A stretch of 39,257 bases of DNA from JBHJGU01 sp050331475. GTDB lineage: Bacteria > Pseudomonadota > Alphaproteobacteria > Caulobacterales > Maricaulaceae. The stretch spans positions 1-39,257 of the forward strand of contig JBHJGU010000061.1 in the NCBI GenBank assembly GCA_050331475.1, in the 5' to 3' direction. The position numbers were made by a program, and so were the translations under genes. The notes below the pieces were generated by a model. The model made no database searches. It was given only the letters and a program-made list of their open reading frames with translations, and was not told the origin of the DNA. Positions 8,875 to 17,587 of this stretch are shown here, piece after piece. Within the stretch, counting starts at the first letter, position 1. Each line of letters starts with the position of its first letter.

Positions 8875-8883
8875 CTTGCCAGT

Positions 8884-9492
8884 ATGACGTCGGAATTGGA
8901 GACTTCTGTACGCGTCCGGATTGCACAGGACATAGACAATAATAGCGTTTTATTAGCGTTCGACGGCGCTGACGCTGTAACGCTTGCGCCCGTCCAGACC
9001 GACGCTGAAGGGGTGACGATCGGCGCACCGATTTGGCGGGGTTCGCCCGACGCCGAGCGACGCGGCGCGATCGTGTGCGCCAGCTTGGAGCTGGCGATCG
9101 CGCACAACCACCGCGCGGTGCGCTTTGATTGGTCCGGCGCTGACGGCGCGGCGCTCGCCGCCTTGGACATGTTTGCCGCGAATGGCCCATTCGCCGCTCG
9201 CTCGCGCGCTGAGGCCCTGGCGGCGTGCCAGGACGCGTTCATCGTTGCGGGTTCGGTTTTATTCGCCTGCCCGCCCGATTTGGTTGAACTCGCCGATCCG
9301 GACACCATTGCGGAGCTTGCGGAGTTCATCGCCTATGCGCACCGGCTGCGAGAGCGCGTCTCGCGCGATACGGTGACCGCGCTCGCGCGCGATCTCGGCC
9401 AGCCGGGCGCCGCCTCAGCCCCCGATTGGCGCGCGCTCAGCGCCTTACTTCGCCTCGATCTCACGGACCCGGCCACAGCGCGGGCCCATTAA
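8884..9492 (+). CDS. Hypothetical protein, unknown family
   Basis: A 202-residue soluble protein, rich in Ala and acidic residues, with no signal peptide, membrane segment or motif I recognise. It has an N-terminal strand-rich part (VRIAQDIDNNSVLLAFDG) and a C-terminal helical part. Composition matches the genome. The start is uncertain: ATG 8884 has no ribosome site but follows a TATACT promoter-like box, whereas in-frame ATG 8827 follows GGGGA and would add 19 residues. It converges on the LptF/LptG fusion gene with 22 bases between stops. Function cannot be assigned. Confidence 0.6.
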   Translation: MTSELETSVRVRIAQDIDNNSVLLAFDGADAVTLAPVQTDAEGVTIGAPIWRGSPDAERRGAIVCASLELAIAHNHRAVRFDWSGADGAALAALDMFAANGPFAARSRAEALAACQDAFIVAGSVLFACPPDLVELADPDTIAELAEFIAYAHRLRERVSRDTVTALARDLGQPGAASAPDWRALSALLRLDLTDPATARAH

Positions 9493-9514
9493 TGGCCTTT
9501 TCGGCGGGGACGGC

Positions 9515-11929
9515 TCAGCGCTCGATCGCCAGTAAAGCGCCGACCCCGCCCAGGCCAAACACGATGATTGGCGCGAACGCAGCGAACCAACCGGGCACGG
9601 CGCCGAGATTGCCCATGGCCGCCATAGAGTTGTCGAAGACGAAAAACACGAAGCCGAGCGCGGCCCCAGCCACCACTCGGGCGAACAGAGCGCCGCTGCG
9701 ATGCAGCCCGAAGCCGACGACGGCGCCGAACAACGGCATCAGCAAACTCGCCGCAGGGGCGGCGAACCGCCGCCAGAACCCGGTCTGAAGCTCCTCCACC
9801 CCGCCGCCATCGGCCCTGCGCGCTCGGATCGCGCGAACAATCACACTCAGCGGCTCCTCGTCGGCCTCCACCGTCTCCAACACCAAACGCTCAGGCGCGA
9901 ACGGCGCGGCGACGCCGAGGCTGGGAACGCTTACCCGCTCACCGGACGCCAGATCGATGCGCACCGCGTCCATAGCGATCCAACCTTCGCGCGTATGCAC
10001 CGCACTGGGCGCGCGCACCACACTGGTGATCCCGCCATCCTCGTCGCGGAGGTAAAACCGAGCAGTCTTTAACTCGAACCCTCGCTCGGTGCGCTCTAAT
10101 GATCGCGCCGAAAGCACCGCGCCGGGCTGAGCCAACCGGACAGCGCCAAACCGACTGAGCCGTTCGTCCGGGTCGCCCTCGAAATCCGCCGCCCGCCAAT
10201 ATGCGAGCTTCGCGGTGCTCGGGGCGGCGATCGTCTCTTGAAGCACGAAATGGCCCAGCGCGATCACCCCGCAACCGATCCAAAACGGCAGCAAAAGCCC
10301 CCACGCCGATAAACCGCTGGCGCGTAAGGCGATAGTTTCGGAGGTGTAGCTCATCCCCGCCAAGGTCAGCAAAACCGCCAACAGCGCCGCGAAGGGAGCG
10401 AACTGGTTGATCAATTCGGGGACGCGAAGACTGGCGTAGACCCAAAGCGCATTGTCGATCAGACGTTCGGCGCGCGCGAAATCGTCCGTAACGTCGAGAA
10501 AGTCCAACACCGACAGCACGGTGACCAAGATCGCTAAGAGCGCGACGAACCGGCCCAGAAACGCCCAGGTTAAGTGCCAAGTGATCAGCCGCGATAGTGG
10601 CCCCGCCGCAAAGCCTTTCGAGCCGCCCCGCGTCAGTGTGGCGATGCGTCGGACCAGCACTTCAAGCGGATTGGCCCGCGCGCCCAACCGGGCGAGCGCC
10701 CGCGCCCGCGCCCAAGCCTTGACGCGATCAAGCGCCCGATCGATCGCCCATTCCAACGGCGCCATGGCGCGCGCGCCCGGCCGGGCCGAGACGTAGCGAA
10801 ACACGCCGACGCTGAGTGTCATGAAAACCACCCAGAGCGGCCACATCGTCAGCCAGGGCGATGCCTTGCCGTCAGCCACCTGCGCCTCGCCCGCTTGGAG
10901 CGCCTCGTAATAGAGGATCACCAAGGCGACGCCCACCACCAAGCCTAACGCCTTGTCTCGCCGCTTATCCGCCACCCCCAAGGCCGCCGCGAGGAAGGGC
11001 AGCGCGAGGAACAATAAGGTGTGCAGAACCCGCCAGTGCAGGGCCGAGCGGTAGGCGTCATAGGTGTCGTCCCGATCGGCCGGCGCCGCCAATGTGGTGC
11101 GCAGCAATTCGTCAAAGGTGGCTTCCTGCTTGATCCCGCCGCGGGCGCGAAAATCCTCCAAGGTGGGTAAGTCAATGGGCTGGTCCCAAGACTCGAAGCT
11201 AAAACTCATCGGGTCCGGCGGGAGCACGTTTAAATCGATGTTGCGGCCGTTGAACAGGCGCAAGACCAATTGGTCCGAACCGTCTCCGGCACGCATAATC
11301 ACCCCGCTCTCGGCCTCGATCGCAAGGCATGTCTCCGTCTCCGGACAGCGCTCCACAAACACATCCGACAGCGCCCGGGTCGCGCGATTGACCCGCGCCG
11401 CGCGTAAGAAATCACCGTCGCCAAATTCGGAGAACCGTCCCGGACGGACTTGAGCGCTGACCGCAGAGGACTGCACCTCGAAGCGTAAGCGGCTGTATTC
11501 GTACGCGGAATAAGGTTGAATATAAGCAACGACCAGAAAGGTGGCCCCCATCAAACCCACCCCCATGAAACCGACCGGTTGGGTGAGCCGAGACAAGGAC
11601 ACCCCGCCAGAGGCTAAAGCGTCGAGTTCGCTGGACAGCGAAAGGCGGCGCACCGCCATCAACGCGGCGAGGAAAAACCCAATGGGCGCGGCGAGCGCTA
11701 AGTATTCCGGCACCAGCGTGCCCAGCATGACCCAGATCAAACCGATCGAGCCATTCTCCTCGAGCACGAACTCGAAAAGTCGCAGCATCTGGTCGAGCAC
11801 CAGCAGCATCACCGCAACGGCGAGGAAGAACAAAAACGGCGTGCGCGCGCCGCGCCACATGTATTTGTCTAACAGCCCGGCCAGCGTTAGCCGCCGGCCG
11901 CCATCACGGGTCGGGGTGTAGTCAACCAT
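9515..11929 (-). CDS. Fusion of two LptF/LptG (YjgP/YjgQ) family permeases
   Basis: About 804 residues, roughly twice the length of LptF or LptG. Residues 1-400 form one complete YjgP/YjgQ unit: membrane segments near 30-110, a periplasmic jellyroll-like region, and a second membrane cluster ending LWVVFMTLSVGVFRYVSA. A basic Ala/Arg-rich linker (about 400-460) leads to a second unit beginning LITWHLTWAFLGRFVALLAILV and ending in four more membrane segments. LptFG normally extract lipopolysaccharide from the inner membrane with LptB2 and pass it to LptC. ATG 11929 overlaps the upstream flippase-like gene by 8 bases. Its position in a sphingolipid locus suggests a dedicated sphingolipid exporter (inference). 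No LptB-like ATPase is adjacent. Confidence 0.85.
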   Translation of the reverse strand: MVDYTPTRDGGRRLTLAGLLDKYMWRGARTPFLFFLAVAVMLLVLDQMLRLFEFVLEENGSIGLIWVMLGTLVPEYLALAAPIGFFLAALMAVRRLSLSSELDALASGGVSLSRLTQPVGFMGVGLMGATFLVVAYIQPYSAYEYSRLRFEVQSSAVSAQVRPGRFSEFGDGDFLRAARVNRATRALSDVFVERCPETETCLAIEAESGVIMRAGDGSDQLVLRLFNGRNIDLNVLPPDPMSFSFESWDQPIDLPTLEDFRARGGIKQEATFDELLRTTLAAPADRDDTYDAYRSALHWRVLHTLLFLALPFLAAALGVADKRRDKALGLVVGVALVILYYEALQAGEAQVADGKASPWLTMWPLWVVFMTLSVGVFRYVSARPGARAMAPLEWAIDRALDRVKAWARARALARLGARANPLEVLVRRIATLTRGGSKGFAAGPLSRLITWHLTWAFLGRFVALLAILVTVLSVLDFLDVTDDFARAERLIDNALWVYASLRVPELINQFAPFAALLAVLLTLAGMSYTSETIALRASGLSAWGLLLPFWIGCGVIALGHFVLQETIAAPSTAKLAYWRAADFEGDPDERLSRFGAVRLAQPGAVLSARSLERTERGFELKTARFYLRDEDGGITSVVRAPSAVHTREGWIAMDAVRIDLASGERVSVPSLGVAAPFAPERLVLETVEADEEPLSVIVRAIRARRADGGGVEELQTGFWRRFAAPAASLLMPLFGAVVGFGLHRSGALFARVVAGAALGFVFFVFDNSMAAMGNLGAVPGWFAAFAPIIVFGLGGVGALLAIER

Positions 11930-12935
11930 GGCTGGAGGCCTTCCTCGGGGGGTCCCCCTCGGGGACGCGACTGGAGAACACAGTGGCGAAATAGACCACC
12001 ACATTGGCGATTTGCGCCAACGCGGCGGAGACGGTCAACATCGCGGCCACTTCGACTTCGGGGGCTGCGACGCCGCCCGCGAGCACCAGGCCGACGCTTA
12101 AAAACACCAAATCCTTGTTCGGCAAGAATGGCGCCCGGCTGATCAGCATCAACGCCGTCAAGAAGATTAGCCAGGTGCTGAGCGGAACCTCCGGGGTGGC
12201 GCTCGCCCATTGGCCGATCTGGAAGGCGAAGCCCAAAACCAGTCGCACCACGTGCCAGCCAAACACTTCGAGCGCTTGAACCCGCTCCATGCTGAGCCAA
12301 AACCGCTGTAAAGCCAGCCCGCCCAGGGTCAGCGCCACCCCGATAACGCCCACCGCAAAGAGGTAAGGCGTGAGTTCGGGTTGCGCCGCAGTCACCACCG
12401 CCCACTGCCCGGAGGCGAAGAAGGCGGCCACTAAGACCAAGGTCACGCCATTGGCGGCTAAGGCGGACAGGATGTTGACGTCCTTTACGGCAGCGAACAC
12501 CGCCCCGGGCGGCAGATTCAGCGCCTTACGCGCCCAAAGCCCAAAATACGCCTCCCCGGAATAGCCGAGCACGCCAAAATTATAGACCCGTTTGCGCAGA
12601 AACACCCCGGTTCGGCGCCACAGGGGTCGACCCCAAATCCGACCGTAAATCACCACCTCCGATAACGGCAGGCTGAGATAAAACAACAAAAAGCTGATAT
12701 AAAACAATGGCGCTGTGGGGGCTGCGTCCCAAAGTTCGGTCCAGCCGATATCGCTGAGCCGCCAAACCAGCAGGCCCAAAACCGCCACGCTGAGCCCGCC
12801 TTGCAACCATCGCCCCGCGAGGCGCCAGCGCGGACTGTCTAAACGCGCGCGCCATCGATCGACCCAACCCGGCGCGGGGGGCTCGGGCGACGGTTCGGCG
12901 GCGGATGCGAGGGGGGGGAGTTGCGGCGAGATCAC
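11922..12935 (-). CDS. Multi-pass membrane protein, lysylphosphatidylglycerol synthase TM/UPF0104-like
   Basis: A 337-residue polytopic protein with about eight membrane segments, starting GGLSVAVLGLLVWRL near residue 46. The conserved internal block VYNFGVLGYSGEAYFGLWARKAL resembles the COG0392/UPF0104 family, which includes the flippase part of MprF and proteins beside glycosyltransferases. It starts at GTG 12935 with TGAGG shortly upstream. The gene overlaps the LptF/LptG fusion gene, so the two are co-translated and probably act together in the inner membrane. A lipid flippase role is inferred from family and context only. Confidence 0.7.
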   Translation of the reverse strand: MISPQLPPLASAAEPSPEPPAPGWVDRWRARLDSPRWRLAGRWLQGGLSVAVLGLLVWRLSDIGWTELWDAAPTAPLFYISFLLFYLSLPLSEVVIYGRIWGRPLWRRTGVFLRKRVYNFGVLGYSGEAYFGLWARKALNLPPGAVFAAVKDVNILSALAANGVTLVLVAAFFASGQWAVVTAAQPELTPYLFAVGVIGVALTLGGLALQRFWLSMERVQALEVFGWHVVRLVLGFAFQIGQWASATPEVPLSTWLIFLTALMLISRAPFLPNKDLVFLSVGLVLAGGVAAPEVEVAAMLTVSAALAQIANVVVYFATVFSSRVPEGDPPRKASSHG

Positions 12936-12991
12936 AAGGCCTCAGACACACACAGCGCGTCAAACGTCGTCGCCTGGGCGGCGACCCGATT

Positions 12992-13003
12992 TACAAATTT
13001 GTA
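12992..13003. promoter_or_regulatory. 12-base perfect palindrome between divergent membrane-protein and GT2 genes
   Basis: TACAAATTTGTA is an AT-rich perfect palindrome in an otherwise GC-rich divergent intergenic region (12936-13123). It lies 57 bases from GTG 12935 and about 120 from ATG 13124. Its form and placement suit a dimeric repressor or activator site. No matching second copy was noticed in the window. Confidence 0.35.
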
Positions 13004-13123
13004 GCCGACTTCGTCGCCGGACGCCAAACCCGCGGGCGCTGCGCGGACGCAAACCACGGCGCTGGACGAACCGGGGGTCGATCTCCGATAACCCTCCGTG
13101 CTCGCCAACCGTCCTGATCGTCC

Positions 13124-13948
13124 ATGACGCAATCCGCCGATCCGTCCTCGCCCGCACCCGACTTGACGCCGGTTCGTTGGACCGTGGTGATCCCGTATTT
13201 CAACGAGCGCGATTACCTGCCCGACACGCTTGCAACTTTGGATCAACAGACGGTTAAACCATTCCGCTTGGTGCTGGTGGACAATGCGTCGACCGATGGT
13301 GGCCCCGCCGTCGTGCGCCAGGCGGCCGAGGCGATGGCCGGGGTCAGCGTGGAGCACCGGCTCGAACCGAGACCGGGGAAGATCCATGCGCTGGAAACCG
13401 GATTGCAGGCTGTAGAGACCGCTTACGTGGCGGTTTGTGACGCGGACACGATCTACCCGCCGGAATACCTCGCGCGCGCGGAGGCGCTGCTGGACGCCGG
13501 CGCAGTCGCCGCACTCGCCTTCGGTGTTGATGCGCCGATCGAAACCGCGCGCGCCCAACGCTTCTTGCGCCGGCGGGCCTGGGCGGCGCAGCTTTTGCCC
13601 TGGCAGTGCCATACGGGAGGGTTCGGTCAGGCGTTCCGCACGGATGCCCTTGTGGCGGCCGGCGGGCTGTCCGCGGAGCGCTGGCCCTATGTGCTTGAAG
13701 ACCATGAAGTCATTGCTCGTATCGTCCAGCACGGACCTTTGGGATACGACCGCGAACACTGGTGCCGCACCTCTGACCGGCGCAAAGACCGGGGCGACGT
13801 CAATTGGACCACAGCGGAGCAATTGCTTTACCATTTCACCCCGAAAGTCGCGCAACCGGGATATTTCCGCAGGTTCTTAGGGCCGCGGCTAGCGGCCCGG
13901 GGCATGAGCAATGTCAATTTGCGGCGGCGCGACTGGGATGCGGACTAA
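13124..13948 (+). CDS. Glycosyltransferase family 2
   Basis: A 274-residue GT-A fold enzyme. WTVVIPYFNERDYL begins the nucleotide-sugar domain, LVLVDNASTDG follows, CDADTIY holds the metal-binding D106-A-D108, and LEDHE (191-195) supplies the catalytic-base motif of inverting GT2 enzymes. There is no membrane segment, so it probably acts at the cytoplasmic face. No clear ribosome site precedes ATG 13124. It converges on the minus-strand GT4 gene with overlapping stop codons (13945-13948). A glycolipid or sphingolipid acceptor is suggested by context only. Confidence 0.85.
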   Translation: MTQSADPSSPAPDLTPVRWTVVIPYFNERDYLPDTLATLDQQTVKPFRLVLVDNASTDGGPAVVRQAAEAMAGVSVEHRLEPRPGKIHALETGLQAVETAYVAVCDADTIYPPEYLARAEALLDAGAVAALAFGVDAPIETARAQRFLRRRAWAAQLLPWQCHTGGFGQAFRTDALVAAGGLSAERWPYVLEDHEVIARIVQHGPLGYDREHWCRTSDRRKDRGDVNWTTAEQLLYHFTPKVAQPGYFRRFLGPRLAARGMSNVNLRRRDWDAD

Positions 13949-15162
13949 GCCGCGTCCGCGGTGACCACTGATGCGTAACCCGGGACACGCCCGCCAAAGC
14001 GATCCTCGACGAGCCGGGCGTAAACGCTGAACAATTCTTGGAAATGGTCCTCAGGCCGACGCAAGCGTTTGCGCGCGCCCTCCAGCGCGGCGCGCGAAAC
14101 CAAACCCCGATCGCGCGCCAACATCCGACTGACCGCGGCCGCGCACGCCGCCGCATCGCCCGCCGCGTAGAGCTCGGCGTAGTCCGGCCCGGCCAAATCC
14201 GCGGCCCCGCCTTGATCAGGCACGATCAAGGGCAGGCCAGAGGCCAACGCCTCGGCGACCACAAGCCCATAGGTTTCCGCCGCCCCGCCATGGAGCATGG
14301 CGTCCGCGCTGGCGAGCTTATTCGCCAACTCGGCGCGGTCCCAAATATTGCCCGCGATGAACACCCCCGGCGTCTTGGCCGCCTGGCCTTCAACCCAGGA
14401 CCGAATCGGCCCGTCGCCGATGACGTAAAGCCCAACCGCGCGATCGGACTGCAGCCGGCGCAACGCTTTGAACAAAGTGCCTAAGCGCTTTTCCGGATGA
14501 TGCCGGCTGACCGCGACGAGTAACGCCGCGTTCGGGTCAGTGACCCCGCATTCGGCTAACATGGCGCGCCGCACTGCTTCGGACCGGCGCAGTGGCGAAA
14601 ACGCGTCGCCGTCTATGCCAAACGGCACCGCCACCGGCCGGTCGAGCCCAAAGCCCGCGAGCCGTTCGGCCAGCCAGTGTCCGGACACGACCGAGACGTC
14701 AAAGCGCGCGCTCAGCTTGCGCATATACGCCCAAAACCAGCCGAACAGCTGGTCAATCCGATCGGGGCGAAGAACCCCGCGCAGTAAGGTTTGGGGGTAA
14801 ACCGCGACCGGATCCTGGTGGATGAAAAACGATTTGATCGCGGGACCGGGCCACCGCGCCGCGATCCATCCGCCGCGCCACGCCGAAGACCCCTCCACCA
14901 CGTCCGGGGCCTCGCGATCGAGTACCTTATGCACGGGCTCCGCATCCCAAAACACGTGATAACGGCTGTCGAGGGGATGTTTCGGCGCCTTCACCCAAAC
15001 GATCTTGCCGCCGGAGGTCGGCTCCTCGCGGTCCTCCGCGCCTGGCGCAATGATTATATTGGAGACCCCGGCGCGCGCGCCCGCCGCCAATTTCTGGCGG
15101 ATATAGGTGCGCACTCCGCCTCCATTCTCGCTGTAAAACTCACAGACGTCAGCGATTTTCAT
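13945..15162 (-). CDS. Glycosyltransferase family 4 (second of a tandem pair)
   Basis: A 405-residue GT-B enzyme. The N-terminal acceptor domain starts MKIADVCEFYSENGGGVRTYI, a form seen in the GT4 group with a Gly-rich loop. The donor domain has VAVSRHHPEKRLGTLFKAL, YVIGDGP and the nucleotide-sugar motif GGAAETYGLVVAEALASGLP, which contains the E-x7-E pair of retaining GT4 enzymes. No signal peptide. It lies 39 bases after the other GT4 gene, so the two are probably one operon. The sugar and acceptor are not determined; glycosylation of sphingolipid or a surface glycolipid fits the neighbours. Confidence 0.87.
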   Translation of the reverse strand: MKIADVCEFYSENGGGVRTYIRQKLAAGARAGVSNIIIAPGAEDREEPTSGGKIVWVKAPKHPLDSRYHVFWDAEPVHKVLDREAPDVVEGSSAWRGGWIAARWPGPAIKSFFIHQDPVAVYPQTLLRGVLRPDRIDQLFGWFWAYMRKLSARFDVSVVSGHWLAERLAGFGLDRPVAVPFGIDGDAFSPLRRSEAVRRAMLAECGVTDPNAALLVAVSRHHPEKRLGTLFKALRRLQSDRAVGLYVIGDGPIRSWVEGQAAKTPGVFIAGNIWDRAELANKLASADAMLHGGAAETYGLVVAEALASGLPLIVPDQGGAADLAGPDYAELYAAGDAAACAAAVSRMLARDRGLVSRAALEGARKRLRRPEDHFQELFSVYARLVEDRFGGRVPGYASVVTADAA

Positions 15163-15201
15163 CGAAGGCGGTCCCGTTCGTCGCGAAAGTCAGGGGGCGG
15201 T

Positions 15202-16404
15202 TCAACTAACAACCGCCGCGGCGGCGCGAAGCCCGGCGGTCGCGAGAGCCTGGTCGAGTAAGCGCCCCAGAACCGCGTCCCAATCATAGCGCAGCGCGTG
15301 GGCGCGCGCGGCGACGCCGAGCCGGGCGCGTAGCGCCGGATCGTTAACCAACCGGATCAGTCGATCCTCATAGGCGTCATAGTCTGTGGGCGAAACAAGA
15401 AATCCGGTTTCGCCGTCCGCGACCAGTGAACGGCTGCCCGTGGCGTCCGCACAGACCGTCGGCGCCCCGGAGGCCATGGCCTCTAAGGTGACATTGCCGA
15501 AGGTTTCCGTGGTCGACGGAAACAAAAACATGTCCGCAGACGCGTAAGCATGCGCCAAGTCTTGGCCGCTGAGAAACCCGGTGAAGACACCGTCAGGCAA
15601 TTGACGCTTGAACCAAGCTCGTTCCGGCCCGTCGCCAACCACCAAAAACTTAACGTTCGACCGCTGAGCCGCCACTGCGCGCGCCACTTTCGCGAAACAG
15701 CTCAAGCCCTTTTCGAGAACCAAACGGCCGACAAATCCGATGACCACGTCGTCGGGGGCGAAGCCATGGGCGGCGCGAAAGGCCTCAGACCGATGCGCAG
15801 GCGTAAAGGCGTCAAGCTCAACCCCACGGGTCCATAGCCCATGGCGTTTTCCCATACGCTGGGCTTGTAAGGCGTCGATCATCGACGGCGACGGCGCGAC
15901 CACATGATCGGCGCGCCCGTAAAACCGCCGCAAGCCTGCGCGGATCAACGGTTCGATAAACCCTAAACCGTAATAGCGGAAATACGTCTCAAACCGGGTG
16001 TGCACTGAAGCAAGGCTCGGCACGTTATGTCGGCGCGCCCAACTGAGCGCCCCGTGGCCCAGCATGTCCGGTGCGGAAACGTGCACCAAATTCGGCTTGA
16101 ACGCCTCCAAACGGCGACGCACCGCGCTGGTCAGTCCGAAAGCGAGTCGGTACTCGTCCCGTCGCGGCATGGCGATAGAGGGCACGGAAACAAGCTCGCC
16201 CACCGGTTCGAACGCCGGCGTCTTCGAGGTTGGCGAGAACACAATCACCTCCGCGCCATGATCGAGGAGATACCCGACCCAGCGGTTGAGCGCCTTGTTC
16301 GCGCCGTCCTTGACGTAATTGTAGTTGCCAGAGAACAGCGCAACGCGCAGCCCGCGGGCGTCGGGCGTCAGAGCAGGCTCTGACGGAGCGCGGTCAAACG
16401 GCAT
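15202..16404 (-). CDS. Glycosyltransferase family 4 (first of a tandem pair)
   Basis: A 400-residue GT-B glycosyltransferase beginning LRVALFSGNYNYVKDGANKALNRW after a short leader. SVHTRFETYFRYYGL is typical of the diacylglycerol/lipid-linked GT4 group. Its donor domain has IGFVGRLVLEKGL, LVVGDGPERAW and PSTTETFGNVTLEAMASGAP with the retaining E-x7-E pair. The start at ATG 16404 is supported by AGGGGA seven bases upstream; a longer frame to 16449 lacks a site. It leads the two-gene GT4 operon. With three glycosyltransferases in 3.3 kb beside ceramide genes, a multi-sugar sphingolipid headgroup is plausible (inference). Confidence 0.87.
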   Translation of the reverse strand: MPFDRAPSEPALTPDARGLRVALFSGNYNYVKDGANKALNRWVGYLLDHGAEVIVFSPTSKTPAFEPVGELVSVPSIAMPRRDEYRLAFGLTSAVRRRLEAFKPNLVHVSAPDMLGHGALSWARRHNVPSLASVHTRFETYFRYYGLGFIEPLIRAGLRRFYGRADHVVAPSPSMIDALQAQRMGKRHGLWTRGVELDAFTPAHRSEAFRAAHGFAPDDVVIGFVGRLVLEKGLSCFAKVARAVAAQRSNVKFLVVGDGPERAWFKRQLPDGVFTGFLSGQDLAHAYASADMFLFPSTTETFGNVTLEAMASGAPTVCADATGSRSLVADGETGFLVSPTDYDAYEDRLIRLVNDPALRARLGVAARAHALRYDWDAVLGRLLDQALATAGLRAAAAVVS

Positions 16405-16660
16405 GTTTTTGTCCCCTCGCACGATGCTCGCCGACGCAGGCGCTGGCAACGTAGACGTCTATCGATCCGGATGAGCGCAGGCCAGCCAACCAAGGACTTG
16501 CGCCGCACAGCGGTTTCACGCAAGGCAATATCAAGTTATCAACGCTCAGCGCTTAATCTTTCCCGATTGCACACGATGTCGGGGCTCTTAGGTCGGATGT
16601 CAAATCCACGCAAGTCGCGCGCCTTGAAAAACGCTCACATACGCTTGAGACTGCGGGACG

Positions 16661-17587
16661 TCACCGACCCTCACCGGCCACGCCCGTGAGGGTCTCCAAG
16701 CCCGCGGCCAGATCAATCGACGGCCGCCAAGGGCCGATGGCGGCTTGGGTTTCCGCGCGCGCCACCCAATCTGCGTGACCCAATTCCGCAGCCTTGCCGG
16801 CCGTGAAGATCGTCGCCCGCCTCCGCATCGCCGCAAGCGCGCCGCTCAACCGCCCTAACCCAGTCAGAAGTCCCGCCGGCAAGGGGACGGCCCTGACCGG
16901 CCGGCCCAATGATTCGCCCAAGACGCGGGCGATGTCAGTCCAGGCGTAGCCGCCGGAACGCCCGTCATCGAGCTCGATGGGCTCAGCCACCGCATCCGCT
17001 TCGAGCGCGGCGAGAACGGCGCGCGCCGCATCGGCGACATGGATCAACGACACCCGCCCGGCCCGTCCGCTGACCGCCGGTATGACGCCCCAGCGCGCCG
17101 CGCCCAGCAGCTTGGGGATCTCCGAATCACCGGGGCCGTAGATCGCTGGCGGTCGCAGAACGACCAACCCGGACGCGCCGAACGTCGCGCGCACCACGCG
17201 CTCGCCCTCGGCCTTGCTCGCCGCATAGTCGGAAAGGTGCGGCGCGCGCGCGGCGAGTGAGGAGATGAGTACGAACCGATTGGCGCCCGCACGTGCGGCG
17301 ATCTCGGCGAGCGCACCCGCGGCCTGGGCGTTAACGGCGAAGAACTCCGCGCGACTGAGCGCCTTTACCAAGCCCGCGCAGTGCACGACCGCGGACACGC
17401 CCGCGCACAATCGCTCCAGAGCGCGGGGGTCGCGCAAATCGCCGTGGACAACCTCTACGCCGGCCGGGGCCGCGTTCGGCCGTCGCGCGAGCGCTTTCAC
17501 CCGCCAACCTGAACCGACGAGCGCTTGAGCGATCGCTCGGCCGTAAAACCCCGTGCCGCCCGTAAGCGCCAGACCGGGTGCGCTCAT
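16661..17587 (-). CDS. cerR: NAD(P)-dependent epimerase/reductase, probable ceramide reductase (CerR-like)
   Basis: A 308-residue extended SDR protein: Rossmann motif TGGTGFYG (9-16), acidic-end strand VHGDLRD, and catalytic Y121-x3-K125 (YAASK) after LISS (107-110). In Caulobacter the SDR protein encoded beside serine palmitoyltransferase reduces the 3-oxo group of the acylated long-chain base, after acylation rather than before it as in eukaryotes. ATG 17587 overlaps the stop of the acyl-ACP synthetase gene as ATGA, so both are translated together. The symbol rests on family plus context, since SDR epimerases are numerous. A sugar epimerase is the main alternative. Confidence 0.75.
   Translation of the reverse strand: MSAPGLALTGGTGFYGRAIAQALVGSGWRVKALARRPNAAPAGVEVVHGDLRDPRALERLCAGVSAVVHCAGLVKALSRAEFFAVNAQAAGALAEIAARAGANRFVLISSLAARAPHLSDYAASKAEGERVVRATFGASGLVVLRPPAIYGPGDSEIPKLLGAARWGVIPAVSGRAGRVSLIHVADAARAVLAALEADAVAEPIELDDGRSGGYAWTDIARVLGESLGRPVRAVPLPAGLLTGLGRLSGALAAMRRRATIFTAGKAAELGHADWVARAETQAAIGPWRPSIDLAAGLETLTGVAGEGR

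Noticed and set aside
12932..13855. Long minus-strand frame opposite the GT2 gene
   Set aside because: It mirrors the GT2 coding sequence, has no recognisable motif, and the plus-strand frame has a full glycosyltransferase signature.
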